6,934 nt of DNA from an uncultured Lachnospiraceae bacterium. GTDB lineage: Bacteria; Bacillota; Clostridia; Lachnospirales; Lachnospiraceae. Shown here in pieces: positions 1 to 5,795 of this stretch (positions are counted from its first letter, which is position 1; every line of letters begins with the position of its first letter). The position numbers and the translations under genes were made by a program. The notes under the pieces were generated by a model. The model made no database searches. It had not been told where the DNA came from and saw only the letters and a list, made by a program, of their open reading frames with translations. The stretch lies in NCBI GenBank assembly GCA_900554205.1, contig USGM01000137.1:1-6934 (forward strand), given 5' to 3'.

Positions 1-290
1 TATTGCGCGGCGACGAACTGCACGTTCAGGTACAATGCGGCGACGAACAGCCCGGGCGGGGCGCTGGAGAATGGCCGCGCCCTGATCGGCTGCACGTTCG
101 TCGGGAACATGGGGACCGGGAACGGCGGCGCGCTGTACAACCAGGAAGGCGTTGTGTCGAATTGCTGGTTCGAGTCGAACTGGGTGAGGGAGGGCGGCTC
201 GCAGGGCGCGATCCATGCCAAGGCGGACAAGGTGGTCGTCGTGCAGGACTGCATGTTCACGAACAACGCCTCCGGCTGGACTTCGGGCGT
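1..290 (+). CDS. Pmp-like parallel beta-helix repeat protein, internal fragment
   Basis: Reading from base 1, the + strand gives an open frame built of degenerate repeats of roughly 24-30 residues. Each pairs a C-x-F-x-x-N element (CTFRYN, CTFVGN, CWFESN, CMFTNN) with a GGAL or QGAI element. That pairing is the hallmark of chlamydial polymorphic outer membrane protein (Pmp) repeats and related right-handed parallel beta-helix surface proteins. Such proteins are usually large, secreted and adhesive or glycan-associated; that role is family knowledge and is not shown here. Neither start nor natural end is present: the frame enters from outside the window and the repeats stop near 290. Beyond that the same frame runs through unrelated sequence to a stop at 475-477. 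G+C is about 66%, far above everything to the right, so this piece probably belongs to another genome. Confidence 0.62.
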
Positions 291-818
291 CGGCAGCGGC
301 GTGTCGGTGTGGAAGCACTTTTTAATCTGCTCTGTCAAATCGTTCTCACCGAGAGCCAGCATAAATTCTTCCATATCCATAGGATACAGCGTTTTCATAT
401 CGACCTTCCCGACAGGAAAAGAGAATTTCGCTCTGTTGACCGCAACGCCAAGCAGGCTGCCTGCAACAATGATGTGATAATCCGGGGCATCTTCACAAAA
501 ATATTTAAGCGAGGTCAACGCCCTCTCACAGAGCTGCACTTCATCGAATACTATCAGCGTTTTTTCCCGGACAATCGTTTGCCCTGCGATATGGGATAAA
601 ATCGGTACCAGATAATCGGGGCTGATATTTTCCTCAAAGGTCTCATTCAGTTTTGGATTTGTTTCAAAATTAAAATATGCTACATTGTCATAGTGCGTAC
701 GTCCGAACTCCAGAATGGAATAAGTCTTTCCAACCTGTCTTGCCCCCTGTAAAATAAGAGGTTTCCGATGTCCATTTTCTTTCCACTCTTCCAAAAAGCT
801 CATGATTTTCCTATACAT
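291..818 (-). CDS. AAA_14/DUF4143-type ATP-binding protein, 3'-truncated
   Basis: The minus strand starts at ATG 818 behind an AAGGGGG ribosome-binding site and reads MYRKIMSFLEEWKENGHRKP. Visible motifs are Walker A GARQVGKT (residues 25-32), Walker B LIVFDEV (88-94), a sensor-like IIVAGSLLG (116-124), and LYPMDMEEF (144-152), which is typical of this ATPase family. Family members are about 400-450 residues, with a C-terminal DUF4143 domain after the ATPase; their function is poorly defined. Only about 168-176 residues remain. After IKKC (codon ending at 315), the residues FHTDTPLP (314-291) could still be genuine, since a P-L/M-P turn is common there in the family. Further left the frame stays open to the window edge, but it is only the antisense of the GC-rich beta-helix piece. 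The gene is therefore cut in half at the joint. Its promoter is intact. Confidence 0.8.
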
Positions 819-848
819 ATGCAAACCCCCTTACAAGGTACTAAACAT

Positions 849-877
849 AGTATATTGGATATTCGTGTAAAAATCAA
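849..877 (-). promoter_or_regulatory. Sigma-A-like promoter of the ATPase gene
   Basis: On the minus strand, TTGATT (877-872) and TATACT (854-849) are separated by exactly 17 bases. They lie about 30 bases upstream of the ATPase start at 818. The -35 box overlaps the left arm of an inverted repeat. Confidence 0.6.
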
Positions 878-901
878 TGAGTTTTATCAAGATTTTTACA
901 C
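865..901. repeat. 11-bp perfect inverted repeat over the ATPase promoter
   Basis: GTGTAAAAATC (865-875) and GATTTTTACAC (891-901) are perfect inverted copies 15 bases apart. The left arm overlaps the -35 box of the ATPase promoter, so it could be an operator. It has no T-run placing it as a terminator for any complete gene. Confidence 0.6.
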
Positions 902-959
902 TAAACAGCACGATTATTTTATTAAATTACTCACAAATCGGCGCAAATTTTGCTGATTT

Positions 960-1490
960 TTGAAGTTACAACCATTTTATCATGTCAATCGCCGAAACAT
1001 ATCCGATGCTTCTCTTGGTACAGAGGAACTGGCGCACCTTGAAATGGTAGCGGCTATTGTACACCAGCTGACCAGAAATCTTTCCATGGAAGAAATTGAA
1101 AAGAGCGGCTTTGCGCCCTATTATACCGATCACACGATTGGCATCTGGCCACAGGCGGCGGGAGGCATTCCTTTCAATGCCTGTGAATTCCAGTCAAAAG
1201 GCGATATCATTACCGATCTCCATGAGGACATGGCTGCAGAGCAAAAGGCAAGATCGACTTACGATAATATATTACGTCTTATAAAAGATCCCGACGTCTG
1301 CGCACCGATTAAGTTCCTGCGCGAACGTGAAATCGTCCATTTCCAGCGTTTCGGTGAAGCGCTGCGCATCACTCAGGATAAGCTGGATTCCAAGAACTTC
1401 TACGCATTCAACCCGGGCTTTGACATGTGCCAGAACTGTGACGATGCGCCGCAGACCCGCAGTGGAAATTCCGGCTGCTGTAATAATTAA
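960..1490 (+). CDS. cotJC: Spore coat protein CotJC / manganese catalase family, 5'-truncated
   Basis: From about codon LGTEELAHLEM (near 1014) this is a clear CotJC, a manganese-catalase-fold protein of the spore coat. Metal-ligand regions of the four-helix bundle are visible: E-E-x-x-H in TEELAHLE, the glutamate of the EDMAAEQKAR helix, and REREIVHFQRF. The C-terminus NFYAFNPGFDM is typical, followed by a Cys-rich tail (CQNC...CCNN). Complete CotJC proteins are about 190-220 residues. Here roughly the first 65-70 are missing, including the first helix that carries another metal-ligand glutamate. The frame can be extended upstream to a TTG at 960, but that 18-residue extension does not look like CotJC and has no ribosome-binding site, so the start is an accident. 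No cotJA or cotJB is visible upstream, where they usually lie. Either a pseudogene or, more likely, cut by an artificial joint. Confidence 0.85.
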   Translation: MKLQPFYHVNRRNISDASLGTEELAHLEMVAAIVHQLTRNLSMEEIEKSGFAPYYTDHTIGIWPQAAGGIPFNACEFQSKGDIITDLHEDMAAEQKARSTYDNILRLIKDPDVCAPIKFLREREIVHFQRFGEALRITQDKLDSKNFYAFNPGFDMCQNCDDAPQTRSGNSGCCNN

Positions 1491-1520
1491 GCCCTAATTC
1501 TAAAGTCACTTATCACATCA

Positions 1521-1555
1521 ATAACGCTCACCTTAGACAGTGAGCGTTATTTTTT
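1521..1555 (+). terminator. Intrinsic terminator after cotJC
   Basis: An 11-bp perfect stem, ATAACGCTCAC (1521-1531) with GTGAGCGTTAT (1540-1550), closes an 8-base loop and is followed by a run of T (1551-1555). It lies 30 bases after the cotJC stop. The opposite strand lacks a matching T-run, so it serves the + strand. Confidence 0.85.
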
Positions 1556-1573
1556 AGTCCGTTTCTGTTTTCC

Positions 1574-2308
1574 CTACAAATTCAATTCCATATCCTCCAG
1601 AATTCCCAAAAGGTTCCGAATAGGCTTCCCCTCTTCCAACAATCTCTTTAATTCCTGCTTAACCTGTAAGTATGATATTTTGGACGGAATAATATCCTCT
1701 ACAACTCCGGGATATATTTCCGCCAGATTATCTATCATTATTTTCACAAGATTTTTATTCAGAATTGTTGCATAATGCTTATCGCAGGTTTCCGCAACCT
1801 CATCAATTATCTTGTTATATGTCGCTTCTTCTCCGTCAATTACAGACGTAAATAGTACATTATCAAAGGACAGGATTCTATAAGCATACTCATCCAGCTC
1901 TATATTGTCCCTAATCCGCAAAATTGGCATGAGCTTTCCCGTTTTTTTAGCAAGAAATGCTCTTTTCTTATTCACATAATCTGTTTCAAGCCCTTCCACA
2001 ATACAGGATAATAATCCGGCACCAAATTCCAATACTAACGGTTCTGCAATCAAATTATTTTTAATTTCACGCTCTGCTATAACATTTCCGTTCTCAACTA
2101 CTTTTTCTTCAACACCTATTAATGAATTCGCAGAAATACCTAAAACCTTGCAGATGCCTGACAATATGGACACATCTGGAAGACCGTTTCCTCTCTCCCA
2201 TTTACTGACGGCCTGTGCAGTGACACCAATTCTTGACGCAAATTCTTCTTGTGTCAATTTACGCAGCTGCCGATACTGGCAAATGGTTTCCCCGATATTG
2301 TTTTGCAT
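1574..2308 (-). CDS. XRE-type HTH regulator fused to an FlhA cytoplasmic-domain-like module
   Basis: A 244-residue soluble protein starting at ATG 2308, 5 bases after a GGAGGT ribosome-binding site. Residues 5-65 are a classic XRE/Cro helix-turn-helix (RKLTQEEFASRIGV, then TAQAVSKWERG and PDVSIL), predicting a DNA-binding repressor or activator. Residues 86-240 resemble the C-terminal cytoplasmic domain of FlhA, the flagellar type III export gate. EPLVLEFGAGLL matches FlhA's PLELExGYGLI; LMPILRIRDNIELDEYAYRI matches its VPPxRIRDNxxLxPNEYxI; and YPGVVEDIIP with LLEEGKPIRNLLGILE matches its YPxLVxELVP and LLxExVSIRDLxxILE. FlhA's eight membrane helices are absent, as are a middle stretch of about 50-60 residues (normally GLPAxWI) and the last subdomain. 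The ligand is unknown. It follows the ABC-F gene by 81 bases and has its own promoter. HTH call is firm; FlhA-like call rests on motifs from memory. Confidence 0.85.
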   Translation of the reverse strand: MQNNIGETICQYRQLRKLTQEEFASRIGVTAQAVSKWERGNGLPDVSILSGICKVLGISANSLIGVEEKVVENGNVIAEREIKNNLIAEPLVLEFGAGLLSCIVEGLETDYVNKKRAFLAKKTGKLMPILRIRDNIELDEYAYRILSFDNVLFTSVIDGEEATYNKIIDEVAETCDKHYATILNKNLVKIMIDNLAEIYPGVVEDIIPSKISYLQVKQELKRLLEEGKPIRNLLGILEDMELNL

Positions 2309-2313
2309 ATCAC

Positions 2314-2319
2314 ACCTCC
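2314..2319 (-). promoter_or_regulatory. Ribosome-binding site of the HTH-FlhA-like regulator
   Basis: GGAGGT on the minus strand, 5 bases before ATG 2308, fixes the start of the regulator. Confidence 0.75.
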
Positions 2320-2339
2320 ATAATAAAAATCATATTCAG

Positions 2340-2368
2340 ATTATAACGCTCCGCACCTTGTAAGTAAA
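2340..2368 (-). promoter_or_regulatory. Sigma-A-like promoter of the HTH-FlhA-like regulator
   Basis: On the minus strand, TTTACT (2368-2363), 17 bases, then a perfect TATAAT (2345-2340). It lies in the short gap after the ABC-F stop at 2390, so the regulator can be transcribed independently as well as by readthrough; no terminator hairpin was seen in the gap. Confidence 0.65.
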
Positions 2369-2389
2369 ACAACGCCATGTTGACCTCAG

Positions 2390-3928
2390 CTAAACCTCAT
2401 TAAGTCCGTCTCTGCCCAGCAAGTACTCCCTGTCACAAACCTCTCTGATATATTTTCTGTCATGGGAGATACTGATAATCACTCCGGGGAACTCCCGGAG
2501 CATTTTTCTTATGACAGGCCCCGAAAGCGCCGAAAAATTGCGCGTCGGTTCATCTAAAACCAAAACATTAGCGCCGCTCAGACTCATTTTCAAAAGCAAA
2601 ACCTTTGCCTTCTGCCCTCCCGACAATTCGCGTATCGGATGATTCATTTCATCTGCAGTGTATTTTAGGGAACCCAGATAGGTTCTGATTTTCGTTCTTT
2701 CCTGTTTGTCCCCTGTATGATCCAGATAATCAACCGGCGTCATGTCAAGATCGAGCTGATCCTCGTAATTCTGAGGCATATACTCAACATGAATATCCGT
2801 CCGGTTAAACAATTCCGTTGCTATCTTTCTTAACAGCGTCGTTTTGCCGATTCCGTTGTGTCCGACAATGCATACCTTTTCCGGCCCCCTTATTTTCAAC
2901 GAAATATTCTCGGAAAGTATCCTCTCTCCATCCGGGCTCTCCAGCCTCGGAAGTCGGTACTCAATGACGGTCTTCCCCGCAGGAATAGCCGATCTGTCAT
3001 CCCCCAGCTTAAAGAAAATCGCCTCCTCCTGCTCCGGCATTTCCGTCATATTCTCATCCGACTTTTCAAATCTCCGTTCCATTGCTTTGATAGTATGCAT
3101 TTTATCCTTTAAATTTTTAGCTTCACCGGGTGACTGCCTTGAACAGCTTTCCAACGCATTGTGTACTTTCTGATACACTTTCCTGTACTTTTCATCGCGT
3201 ATTTTCTTTTCCTTCCGGTCTGTCAATGCCTTTTGCTCCTGCCGATCAAACTGATGCATCCGTTTCTCCACATAGTCACGATAGGAAAGTCTGGACACCG
3301 TATATCGGGATTTTGTCTTCCTTGCAATTTGTTCAATATGAATCACCATATTAGCGGTATTCTCTATCAAAGTCTCGTCGTGAGAAATATAGACAACAAT
3401 ATGTTCCCAGTCATTTATCATTCTCTCCAGTATTTCAAGCGTTGTTATATCAATATCGTTCGATGGCTCATCCAACAAAAGAATCGAGACATCCTGTATA
3501 AGCAGCCTCATAAGCTGCACCTTCACCCTCTCTCCTCCGGAAAGCTCCCTCATCCTCTGACCACTGTAAAAGACATCCTCCTTCATTCCAAATTTTCCAG
3601 CTAACATTGCCAGCTCCTTAGGCGTCTGGTTCCAGAAAAGATTTTCCTCTGAAAAATATTCATATAATGTCTTATCCTTTTCACAATCCGGCAATTCCTG
3701 CGGCAAATAACCCATACGCTCATTACCGCTCACTCTCTCGCCGTTTGCTTCCACATAATCCTCTATCAGCGCCGGATCATAAATCCATTTCATCAATGTA
3801 GATTTTCCATTGCCCTCTTCACCTATAATTGCAGCCTTATCACCATCATTCAAAACCAGATTAAAACCGTCCAGAATCGTTCGCAGATCCTTTTTATGAA
3901 TCATATTTAATTTCTTTATCTGTAGCAT
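2390..3928 (-). CDS. ABC-F family ATP-binding protein (ribosome-associated type)
   Basis: A 512-residue soluble protein with two ABC ATPase domains and no membrane segments, as in ABC-F translation factors and antibiotic-resistance ribosome protectors. Domain 1 has Walker A GEEGNGKS (36-43), signature LSGGE (129-133), Walker B ILLLDEPSNDID (149-160) and switch His 183. A charged, Lys/Arg-rich linker (about 195-310) includes the inter-domain arm expected to reach into the ribosome. Domain 2 has Walker A GHNGIGKTT (356-364), LSGGQ (435-439), VLVLDEPTRNF (455-465) and switch His 489. The second Walker B region reads DEPTRNFSALSGP where classical ABC-Fs have DEPTNHLD, marking a divergent clade. 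Start chosen at ATG 3928, with AAAAGGAGGC 8 bases upstream. The frame is open to an earlier ATG at 3997, but that has no usable ribosome-binding site. Whether it gives drug resistance cannot be told. Confidence 0.9.
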   Translation of the reverse strand: MLQIKKLNMIHKKDLRTILDGFNLVLNDGDKAAIIGEEGNGKSTLMKWIYDPALIEDYVEANGERVSGNERMGYLPQELPDCEKDKTLYEYFSEENLFWNQTPKELAMLAGKFGMKEDVFYSGQRMRELSGGERVKVQLMRLLIQDVSILLLDEPSNDIDITTLEILERMINDWEHIVVYISHDETLIENTANMVIHIEQIARKTKSRYTVSRLSYRDYVEKRMHQFDRQEQKALTDRKEKKIRDEKYRKVYQKVHNALESCSRQSPGEAKNLKDKMHTIKAMERRFEKSDENMTEMPEQEEAIFFKLGDDRSAIPAGKTVIEYRLPRLESPDGERILSENISLKIRGPEKVCIVGHNGIGKTTLLRKIATELFNRTDIHVEYMPQNYEDQLDLDMTPVDYLDHTGDKQERTKIRTYLGSLKYTADEMNHPIRELSGGQKAKVLLLKMSLSGANVLVLDEPTRNFSALSGPVIRKMLREFPGVIISISHDRKYIREVCDREYLLGRDGLNEV

Positions 3929-3936
3929 AAAATAAC

Positions 3937-3946
3937 GCCTCCTTTT
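3937..3946 (-). promoter_or_regulatory. Ribosome-binding site deciding the ABC-F start
   Basis: AAAAGGAGGC on the minus strand, 8 bases before ATG 3928, favours this start over the in-frame ATG at 3997. Confidence 0.85.
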
Positions 3947-3981
3947 GTCCATCTCCCTAATACCCCAAACGAAAACAAGCC

Positions 3982-4001
3982 TGTTTCGCATACGCAAAAC
4001 A
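3982..4001. repeat. 20-bp near-palindrome in the ABC-F leader
   Basis: TGTTTCGCATACGCAAAACA is symmetric at 16 of 20 positions (TGTTT-n-GC-n-TA-n-GC-n-AAACA) and lies 54 bases upstream of the ABC-F start. It could be an operator for a dimeric regulator or an RNA hairpin in the leader. No convincing promoter could be placed next to it. Confidence 0.5.
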
Positions 4002-4050
4002 GACTCGCAAAATTACACCTTTCTATTATTATCCGAGAGATAAAAATAAA

Positions 4051-4162
4051 AGGAAATGCTTCATGCGATAATCTAATTTAAGCGTACACAAAAAAGCCTG
4101 CTCAACACAGGGATATACAATATGTGTTTTACCTAAATCAAATTATCGATGAATCATTTCCT
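4051..4162. repeat. 112-bp imperfect palindrome between the PAP2 and ABC-F genes
   Basis: Outer arms 4051-4072 and 4142-4162 are inverted copies matching at 20 of 22 positions (one mismatch, one unpaired base). Pairing continues inward more weakly, including G-T pairs, to about 4090 and 4123. A small inner hairpin, CCTG (4097-4100) with CAGG (4108-4111), sits at the centre. Read on the minus strand, the structure is followed by a T-rich stretch (4050 downward), so it may end PAP2 transcription. The matching ends also resemble a miniature inverted-repeat element, but no target duplication was seen. Confidence 0.6.
4090..4111 (-). terminator. Weak terminator-like hairpin after the PAP2 gene
   Basis: On the minus strand, CCTG and CAGG form a 4-5-bp stem with a 7-base loop, then GC and six T (4095-4090). 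It lies 56 bases past the PAP2 stop. The stem is short, and it is nested in the larger palindrome, which may be the real terminator. Confidence 0.35.
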
Positions 4163-4166
4163 CGGT

Positions 4167-4727
4167 TTACCTCCTTATCTTCCAACCTTTTTCCCACTTC
4201 GGGAAGAGAATCTTTTTTGCCAGTATAATCATTGCCAGACCGATGATTACCCCCATGACCGCCGCTGTCAATACATCGGACGGAAAATGCACATACAGGT
4301 ATAGCCTGGAAAAAGCGATTAACGCCGCCAGCGGAATTGCAAACCAGCCGAATTTCCGGTCAGTGGCAGTCAGCACAACCGCACCGATCACAGAGGACAG
4401 TGTATGCCCGGATGGGAAGGAATAGTCCTTGGGATTCCGGATCAACAGACTGACACTCTCGATCCAGCAGGGACGCGCCCTCGCCACCAGAGGCTTTAAA
4501 CAGATATTCCCGATCAATGCGCCGGCCGCCAGTGCACTGAGCATCACAAAACCATACCTACGGTATTTACGAGAAATCATCAGACAAACCGCCAGAGTGA
4601 TCCAGATTGCTCCCCCGTTTCCCAGAGTCGTAATCTTCGGCAATATAAAATCCATGAAACCGCACCTCAATGAATTCTGGATTCCGTGCAGAATCGCCCA
4701 GTCTGTCTGCTGAATAAAGTCAAGCAT
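4167..4727 (-). CDS. PAP2 superfamily membrane phosphatase
   Basis: A 186-residue integral membrane protein with the three PAP2 phosphatase signatures: KPLVARARP (78-86, K-x6-RP), PSGH (105-108) and SRLYLYVHFPSD (140-151), with Arg141, His147 and Asp151 in the expected catalytic positions. About four to five hydrophobic helices surround them (near 38-52, 59-77, 112-121, 128-142 and 153-171). Family members remove phosphate from lipid phosphates such as undecaprenyl pyrophosphate or phosphatidic and phosphatidylglycerol phosphates; the substrate here cannot be told from sequence. Start chosen at ATG 4727, 7 bases after TCCTCC (GGAGGA on the minus strand). The frame opens at an ATG at 4826, but that lies upstream of the promoter and inside the degV terminator region, so it cannot be used. 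It forms its own transcription unit, separated from degV. Confidence 0.9.
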   Translation of the reverse strand: MLDFIQQTDWAILHGIQNSLRCGFMDFILPKITTLGNGGAIWITLAVCLMISRKYRRYGFVMLSALAAGALIGNICLKPLVARARPCWIESVSLLIRNPKDYSFPSGHTLSSVIGAVVLTATDRKFGWFAIPLAALIAFSRLYLYVHFPSDVLTAAVMGVIIGLAMIILAKKILFPKWEKGWKIRR

Positions 4728-4734
4728 GCCTTTC

Positions 4735-4740
4735 TCCTCC
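4735..4740 (-). promoter_or_regulatory. Ribosome-binding site deciding the PAP2 start
   Basis: GGAGGA on the minus strand, 7 bases before ATG 4727. It supports the 186-residue protein over a 219-residue version. Confidence 0.8.
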
Positions 4741-4787
4741 TTCACATGAGGTTTTCCCCTGTAAGTTATGCATTTCTCCCGGATAAA

Positions 4788-4816
4788 ATTATACCATGTC
4801 ATGCGATAAAATCCAA
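4788..4816 (-). promoter_or_regulatory. Promoter of the PAP2 gene with extended -10
   Basis: On the minus strand, TTGGAT (4816-4811), 17 bases, then TGG-TATAAT with the -10 box at 4793-4788. The TGn before a perfect TATAAT compensates for the modest -35. The leader to ATG 4727 is about 55 bases. Confidence 0.65.
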
Positions 4817-4826
4817 ACAAAAACAC

Positions 4827-4855
4827 AAAAAAATGACGGGATCTCTCCCGTCATT
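4827..4855 (-). terminator. Intrinsic terminator after degV
   Basis: On the minus strand, a perfect 10-bp stem AATGACGGGA/TCCCGTCATT (4855-4832) with a GAGA loop is followed by a run of T (4833-4827). It begins 30 bases after the degV stop and separates degV from the PAP2 promoter. Confidence 0.9.
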
Positions 4856-4884
4856 CCGCAACCAGAATCATTCTATTTTCCGGC

Positions 4885-5754
4885 TTATCTCTCTTCACCC
4901 ATGAAGAACAATGCGATTGTACCCGGACCGGAATGTGCGCCAATCGTAGGTCCGACATAATTGATCATAAAGTGCTCCATGCCAAAGCGCTCCTTAATCT
5001 GATCTCTCACAAATTCTGCATCTTCCAAAGTGTCTCCGTGGCTGATAAAGATATAGTCGTCCTTATTCTCCTGCGCCCATGAGCCCATCTTCTCTTCCAT
5101 GTAATCAACCAATGAAATCAGGGACTTCTTTCTTCCTCTGACCTTGCCGATCAGCGTCAGATGTCCCTCGTCGTCCACATGCATTTTAGGCTTGATCGCC
5201 GCAAGCGTTCCGAGCAGCGCCGCCGTCTTGCTGACACGTCCGCCCCGATGCAGATGGAACAGATCATCCACCGTAAATGCATGAACGACATTCTTCTTGT
5301 GCTGCTCCAGCCACTCGGCAGTTTCGTCAAGGCTCTTTCCCTCATCGCGCAGTCTGACCGCCTTATGTACGAGAAGCCCTTCTCCCATGGACGCACAGAG
5401 ACTGTCCACAACGACAATCCTGACATCGGGATGCTCCTCCATGATCTCTTCCGCCGCGATTCTACCGCTGTTGTAGGTTCCGCTCAGACCGGAAGAAAAC
5501 GCAATATACAGAATCTCCTTGTTCTCAAGAATGCTCTTCTCAAAGAACTCCTTCGCCTCATCAGGATTGATCTGGGAAGTCGTCGGCATCTTGCCGCTGC
5601 GCATCAGTCCATAAAACTTCTTACAATCCAGCTCCTTATCCTTTCCATAGACGACACCGTCAAGGATATAGCTGAGTGACATCACGCCGACATTGTGCTC
5701 CTGCAGATATTCCAAAGGAAGATCTGCGGTATTGTCTGTTACAAGCATAAACAT
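4885..5754 (-). CDS. DegV family fatty-acid-binding protein (FakB-like)
   Basis: A full-length 289-residue cytoplasmic DegV protein. DegV/FakB proteins hold a fatty acid in a deep pocket and present its carboxylate to the kinase FakA for phosphorylation, feeding exogenous fatty acids into phospholipid synthesis; no fakA gene is visible here. Family motifs in order: VTDNTADLP (5-13), TTSQINPDE (58-66), IAFSSGLSGTYNS (84-96), VVDSLCASMGEGLL (115-128), HLHRGGRVSK (167-176), RGRKKS (206-211), FISHGDT (236-242) and the closing GPTIGAHSGPGT (268-279). The pocket residues expected to touch the carboxylate are present: the TTS loop, SSG, Arg170 and His274. Start ATG 5754 lies 8 bases after GGAGGT (5768-5763); the next Met (codon 3) would be too far. 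Single-gene unit with its own promoter and terminator. The lipid it carries is unknown. Confidence 0.93.
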   Translation of the reverse strand: MFMLVTDNTADLPLEYLQEHNVGVMSLSYILDGVVYGKDKELDCKKFYGLMRSGKMPTTSQINPDEAKEFFEKSILENKEILYIAFSSGLSGTYNSGRIAAEEIMEEHPDVRIVVVDSLCASMGEGLLVHKAVRLRDEGKSLDETAEWLEQHKKNVVHAFTVDDLFHLHRGGRVSKTAALLGTLAAIKPKMHVDDEGHLTLIGKVRGRKKSLISLVDYMEEKMGSWAQENKDDYIFISHGDTLEDAEFVRDQIKERFGMEHFMINYVGPTIGAHSGPGTIALFFMGEER

Positions 5755-5795
5755 GATTCAGCACCTCCATTATTCCTATATTTAGAATCCAGAAG

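Larger units (their letters stand above)
819..1013. other. AT-rich non-coding leader between the ATPase start and the cotJC remnant
   Basis: This stretch (27% G+C over 841-960) holds the ATPase promoter and the inverted repeat. No coding similarity to the missing N-terminus of CotJC is visible in any + frame, so that part of cotJC is absent rather than frameshifted. The right limit near 1014 is where recognisable CotJC sequence begins. Confidence 0.6.

Noticed and set aside
1..599. Long + strand open frames crossing 300-599
   Set aside because: Past about 317 they are antisense to the ATPase gene, whose Walker motifs, start and ribosome-binding site are clear; the apparent fusion is an effect of the joint.
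291..1013. ATPase segment as a transposable element
   Set aside because: No transposase, terminal repeats or target duplication were seen at either joint; a chimera explains the data more simply.
1574..2308. Flagellar or type III secretion gene
   Set aside because: The FlhA-like part lacks all membrane helices, is preceded by a DNA-binding domain, and no other flagellar gene is present.
3929..3997. N-terminal extension of the ABC-F protein from ATG 3997
   Set aside because: No usable ribosome-binding site; ATG 3928 has an excellent one and begins at the usual ABC-F N-terminus (MLQIKKLNM).
4029..4064. Short minus-strand frame reading MKHFLLFLSLG upstream of the ABC-F gene, a possible attenuator leader peptide
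   Set aside because: There is no ribosome-binding site, and its start lies inside the stem of the long palindrome. No terminator/antiterminator arrangement tied to it could be drawn.
4728..4826. N-terminal extension of the PAP2 protein from ATG 4826
   Set aside because: It would start upstream of the identified promoter and next to the degV terminator.
5161..5679. 172-codon + strand open frame
   Set aside because: It is antisense to degV, which has all family motifs and proper signals.
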